Shown here piece after piece: positions 4,988 through 7,575 of a stretch of DNA of 7,575 bases. The first letter of the stretch is position 1. The number at the start of each line of letters is the position of its first letter. A model generated the notes under the pieces. It made no database searches, was not told the origin of the DNA, and saw nothing but the letters and a program-made list of their open reading frames with translations. The DNA comes from an uncultured Pseudomonadota bacterium. GTDB taxonomy: Bacteria > Myxococcota_A > UBA796 > CAJQPC01. The position numbers were made by a program, and so were the translations under genes. The stretch lies in assembly GCA_937915955.1 (NCBI GenBank), contig CALGIB010000770.1, positions 1-7,575 on the forward strand, in the 5' to 3' direction.

Positions 4988-5770
4988 GTGCCCCTTCGTC
5001 ACGAGATCCTGGTGCGAGAGCACCCCGAGGGCGGGCTCGAGCTGCTCGACCCGCTCCTGGAGAGGCGCGTTCACGTCCTGGACATCGGCGAGCTGGACGC
5101 CACGTGGCTCGAGGGGCCCGTCGCCGAGGCCCTGCGCGAGCGCCTGTGGTCAGCCCGGACCCGGCCGGAGCCCCGCGGTCTGGAGGCCGTCGAGGTCCAG
5201 GCGGCGTGGGAGCACGTCGCCGGGCTTCCGCCAGAGATCGCGCCGGCCTGGAGGCAGGTCGAGGCCTGGCGAAGGCTGGCCGAGGACAGGGCCGCTGGCC
5301 GTCGGCGCCTGCTCCTGCGAGGCTTCGTGGAGCCAGGATTCTCCTGGGCGATCCCGGCGCCGTCCCGCCTGGAGACCGAGCTCGTCCAGGCCTGGCGGGA
5401 GCGGGTCGAGGCGCCCTTGTTCGCACACCCCGCGGTGCGGGCTCTCTGCGGTGCGGTGCTGGGCATCGAGCTGGGGCTCGAGGTCGTCGCCAACCGCTGG
5501 CGGCTGGACCCCGGTGACCACATGGGACCTCACCCCGACGGGCTTCGCTACGCCGGGACCTGGAGCCTGGGCCTGGCGCGGGACTGGAGGGCCGTCGACG
5601 GCGGCGCCATCGCCTTCGGCGTGCCCACCTCGCAGGGCTTCGAGGTCCACGAGCGCTACCTGCCTCACCACGGGGACCTGCTCCTGTTCCGGCCGGGGGC
5701 CGAGACCTGGCACTGCGTCGAGATGCCGCACCGGAGCCGCGACACGCTGACGGGCTGGTGGCTGCGGTGA
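4988..5770 (+). CDS. 2-oxoglutarate/Fe(II)-dependent oxygenase (prolyl-4-hydroxylase-like fold)
   Basis: A 260-residue predicted non-haem iron oxygenase that would couple 2-oxoglutarate decarboxylation to hydroxylation or a related oxidation of an unknown substrate. The facial triad is seen as His182-x-Asp184 in GPHPDG and His242 in TWHCVE. Arg251 in RDTLTGWW is the expected 2-oxoglutarate carboxylate anchor. WSLGLARDWRAVDGGAIAFG (192-211) is the strand-turn-GG segment typical of the 2OG-FeII_Oxy_3/P4H group. Residues 1-55 lie outside the catalytic core. They read as a small strand-helix domain (LELLDPLLERRVHVLDIGEL, then a Trp-Leu-Glu-Gly turn and a helix), loosely like PqqD-type peptide-binding domains, but this resemblance is weak. 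The GTG start at 4988 was chosen because the protein-like sequence begins there. No Shine-Dalgarno sequence is evident. It is the first gene of the rightward operon and overlaps the FkbH-like start by four bases (GTGA). Confidence 0.85.
   Translation: MPLRHEILVREHPEGGLELLDPLLERRVHVLDIGELDATWLEGPVAEALRERLWSARTRPEPRGLEAVEVQAAWEHVAGLPPEIAPAWRQVEAWRRLAEDRAAGRRRLLLRGFVEPGFSWAIPAPSRLETELVQAWRERVEAPLFAHPAVRALCGAVLGIELGLEVVANRWRLDPGDHMGPHPDGLRYAGTWSLGLARDWRAVDGGAIAFGVPTSQGFEVHERYLPHHGDLLLFRPGAETWHCVEMPHRSRDTLTGWWLR
5757..5761 (+). promoter_or_regulatory. Ribosome site GGTGG favouring the GTG start at 5767
   Basis: GGTGG lies five bases before the GTG at 5767, which overlaps the oxygenase stop as GTGA. 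The alternative in-frame GTG at 5758 has no purine-rich site upstream and would overlap the previous gene by 13 bases. Confidence 0.45.
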
Positions 5771-7212
5771 TCCTGCTCCTGGGCCAGTGTGGCTACGAGC
5801 GGGTGGCCGCGCCGCTCCGGGAGCTGACCGGGGTCGAGGTCGTGGTCGCGGCCTGGACCCAGGTTGAGCTGGTCGAGCGCCTGAACCCCGAGCTGGTCTG
5901 CGTGGATCTGTTCGAGCACCGGGTGGTGATGCCCTGGCTGATAGGTGAGCGCAGCGATCTCGGGCCTTTGCGCACCGTCGTGAAGGCTCTGGAGGGGCGC
6001 CTGGCCGTGTACCGGGGGCTGCGGCGGCCGATGCCGGGGACCTGGGGCCTGCTGGGGCGCGGGCCGGACCTGGCCGAGCTCGAGGGGGTCGTCGAGGGCC
6101 AGCGCGTGCTGGACGTGCAGGGGCTCTGGGCCCGCCACGGGCTGCCGACCGACGACGTCGAGTTCGGCTCGGGCCACGGCGAGGCGGGGCTCCTTGGTGC
6201 GGAGCTGGAGGCCTCCTGGATCCACGCGCTCTGGGTGGCCCAGACGCGCGGGCCGGCCAAGGTGCTGGTCTGCGACCTCGACGACACGCTGATCCACGGG
6301 CTGCTGGTGGCCCAGGACTTCGCCGAGAAGAACCCCGCCTGGGGTACCGGCGATCACGAGGAGGCCTGGTGGCGCCTGAAGCGGGGCCTGCACGAGGCCG
6401 TCCGGCAGGTCGCCTCGCGCGGCGTGGTCCTGGCGCTATGTACCCGCAACGATCTCGGCCTGTTGTGCGAGCGCTTCCGGCGTCGGCCCGACGCCTGTGG
6501 GGCCCTCGGTCTGGCCCTGGATCTGGATGACTTCACCGTGGTCGAGGCCGGCTTCGGGCCCAAGAGCGAGGCCCTCCGCCGCATCGCGGACCGCCTGGGC
6601 GTGGGCCTCGACAGCCTGGTGCTCCTGGACGACTCGGCCTTCGAGAACGCCGAGGTCCAGGCCCGCGCACCCGAGGTGGTGCTGCTGCCCCAGCCCTGGC
6701 GGGAGAGCCTGCTGCTGGGGCCGTCGTTCACCAGCCTCGGGCCCTCCCTGGATCGCCGCCCCAGCTACCGCTCTCGCGCCGCCGTCAGCCAGGAGACCGG
6801 CGATCTCGAGGGCTTCCTGGCTGGAATGGAGCTGATCATCCAGGTCCGCGACGCCGTGGCCAGCGATCTGCCTCGCGTGCGGCAGCTGCTGGCGCGGGTC
6901 CGCCAGCTGGACCTGACCGGGGCCCGGCCCGAGGTGGTCGACGAGTCCGGCTGGATGGTGGGCTTCGTCCGAGACCGCCTGGCCGACCACGGGCTGGTCT
7001 GCGCGGGCCTGTTCCGGGCCGGTCGCCTGGTCACCTGGGTCTGCAGCTGTCGGGTGATGCCGCACAGAGTCGCGGCCAGCCTGCTCTGGGCCATGCGGCG
7101 GGAGCACCCCAGGGCCTTGGTTCAGCGTGTCCCGACCGAGCGAAACGGGGCTACGTTGGGCCTGATCGAGGACTCCGAGCGGGGGTCCGCGGCCTGGGTG
7201 GAGGTGGCTTGA
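5767..7212 (+). CDS. FkbH-like HAD-IIIC protein (glyceryl transferase/phosphatase type)
   Basis: A 481-residue three-part protein. Characterised FkbH enzymes dephosphorylate 1,3-bisphosphoglycerate and load the glyceryl group onto an acyl carrier protein, for methoxymalonyl-ACP or tetronate biosynthesis. The N-terminal part (about 1-155) is the SGNH-like domain found in long FkbH proteins. The HAD core starts at KVLVCDLDDTL, with nucleophile Asp170, acid/base Asp172 and Thr174. It continues with LALCTRN (motif II Thr226), GPKSEALRRIADRLG (motif III Lys266) and LVLLDDSAFE (Asp288 and Asp289, motif IV). The C-terminal acyltransferase-like region has FVRDRLADHGLV and SCRVMPHRVAASLLWA, matching the conserved FkbH ending that includes a Cys suited to carry an acyl group. 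Departures from the family norm are CTRN for CSKN, and DLDDTLIHG for DLDNTLWGG. A start at 5758 (three residues longer) is possible. The gene is coupled by 4-base overlaps on both sides. The family is confident; the substrate is inferred. Confidence 0.88.
   Translation: MILLLGQCGYERVAAPLRELTGVEVVVAAWTQVELVERLNPELVCVDLFEHRVVMPWLIGERSDLGPLRTVVKALEGRLAVYRGLRRPMPGTWGLLGRGPDLAELEGVVEGQRVLDVQGLWARHGLPTDDVEFGSGHGEAGLLGAELEASWIHALWVAQTRGPAKVLVCDLDDTLIHGLLVAQDFAEKNPAWGTGDHEEAWWRLKRGLHEAVRQVASRGVVLALCTRNDLGLLCERFRRRPDACGALGLALDLDDFTVVEAGFGPKSEALRRIADRLGVGLDSLVLLDDSAFENAEVQARAPEVVLLPQPWRESLLLGPSFTSLGPSLDRRPSYRSRAAVSQETGDLEGFLAGMELIIQVRDAVASDLPRVRQLLARVRQLDLTGARPEVVDESGWMVGFVRDRLADHGLVCAGLFRAGRLVTWVCSCRVMPHRVAASLLWAMRREHPRALVQRVPTERNGATLGLIEDSERGSAAWVEVA
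7200..7204 (+). promoter_or_regulatory. Strong Shine-Dalgarno supporting a TTG start
   Basis: GGAGG sits four bases upstream of the TTG at 7209, which overlaps the FkbH-like stop as TTGA. No ATG or GTG lies in frame between here and the first conserved part of the hydrolase, so this site decides the start. Confidence 0.7.
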
Positions 7213-7575
7213 GTCTGGTCGACCATCTGGGTGTCTGGCGCTTGCAGCGAGCGGGCTTCGCGCGCCGCGACGTGGAGACCACCGAGGGGCGCGTGGCCAC
7301 CTGGGTCCGCCCCGGGCAGGGCATCCCCGTGGTGATGCTGCATGGTGTCTCGGGCCGCGGCTCGCACTACCTGCCCCTGATCGAGCGGGTGCTCAGCCAG
7401 CTCGGGACGATCGTGCTGCCCGACTTCCCCGGGCACGGCGACAGCGACCTGCCGCGCACGCGGAACCACATCTCGGCGCTGTACCAGGGGGTGGCCGAGG
7501 CCATCGACCAGACCCTGGACGAACCCGCGGTGCTCTACGGCAACTCCATGGGGGGCTACGCCGCCTTGAAGTACG
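7209..7575 (+). CDS. Alpha/beta hydrolase fold protein, 3'-truncated by the window edge
   Basis: The first 122 residues of an alpha/beta hydrolase. Visible landmarks are the strand-turn PVVMLHGVSG (40-49, HG oxyanion loop), VLPDFPGHGDSD (69-80, the usual 'D.pG.G.S' block) and the nucleophile elbow GNSMGG (111-116), with Ser113 as catalytic serine after a beta strand (AVLYG). The acid and His of the triad lie beyond the window. There is no leader, so it is cytoplasmic. The TTG start has a strong GGAGG and gives a 4-base overlap with the FkbH-like gene, making this the third gene of the operon. In FkbH-containing pathways such hydrolases act as thioesterases, or as the lyase or cyclisation-assisting enzymes of tetronate formation. 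Which of these applies cannot be judged from this fragment. Confidence 0.88.
   Translation, partial: MSLVDHLGVWRLQRAGFARRDVETTEGRVATWVRPGQGIPVVMLHGVSGRGSHYLPLIERVLSQLGTIVLPDFPGHGDSDLPRTRNHISALYQGVAEAIDQTLDEPAVLYGNSMGGYAALKY

Noticed and set aside
4950..5426. N-terminal extension of the VOC gene by about 159 codons
   Set aside because: The extension is Arg/Pro/Ala-rich and antisense to the oxygenase gene. The ATG at 4949 has a good ribosome site and begins the VOC fold directly.
5665..6393. 242-codon minus-strand frame with a Gln/His/Pro-rich translation
   Set aside because: It is antisense to the FkbH-like gene and has no motif. It is a shadow frame.

Overview
The window is GC-rich throughout (third codon positions are almost all G or C in the real genes) and carries no mobile element, RNA gene, CRISPR array or phage gene that I can see. 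The best clue to the organism is a secreted M23 peptidase ending in a Cys plus hydrophobic helix plus RRRS tail that resembles the MYXO-CTERM sorting signal. With the high GC, the many short-leader lipoproteins and the solitary hypothetical secreted proteins, this suggests Myxococcota or a related former deltaproteobacterial lineage. This is inference from sequence character, not a database assignment.

Layout. (1) 3-707 (+): the 3' two thirds of an adenosine deaminase, the only clearly housekeeping (purine salvage) gene. (2) 732-1119 (-): a small unrecognised exported protein, convergent with the deaminase across a 22-base gap that holds a symmetric hairpin. (3) 1224-2794 (+): a two-gene unit made of a short exported protein with a WD40-like beta-propeller repeat and an M23 metallopeptidase with a PPC-like beta-sandwich domain and a MYXO-CTERM-like tail. 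Their stop and start codons overlap (TGATG). (4) 2745-4949 (-): three genes read leftwards, a VOC/glyoxalase-fold protein, a GH114 (endo-alpha-1,4-polygalactosaminidase-like) lipoprotein overlapping it by one base, and after about 136 bases an unrecognised lipoprotein. The last of these overlaps the tail of the M23 gene by 50 bases, head to head. (5) 4988-7575 (+): a tightly coupled three-gene operon running off the right edge. It holds a 2-oxoglutarate/Fe(II) oxygenase, an FkbH-like HAD-IIIC protein and an alpha/beta hydrolase, and both junctions are 4-base overlaps (GTGA and TTGA).

How it fits together. The middle of the window (1224-4557) is a set of envelope and extracellular proteins, two of which could act on extracellular polymers (peptidoglycan or peptide cross-links, and galactosamine polymers). 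The right-hand operon is the most distinctive part. FkbH-like proteins load a glyceryl unit from 1,3-bisphosphoglycerate onto an acyl carrier protein, so the operon is a candidate small specialised-metabolite pathway whose carrier protein and synthase would lie downstream. A recurring feature is that all five predicted exported proteins have extremely short leaders with no N-terminal Lys or Arg.
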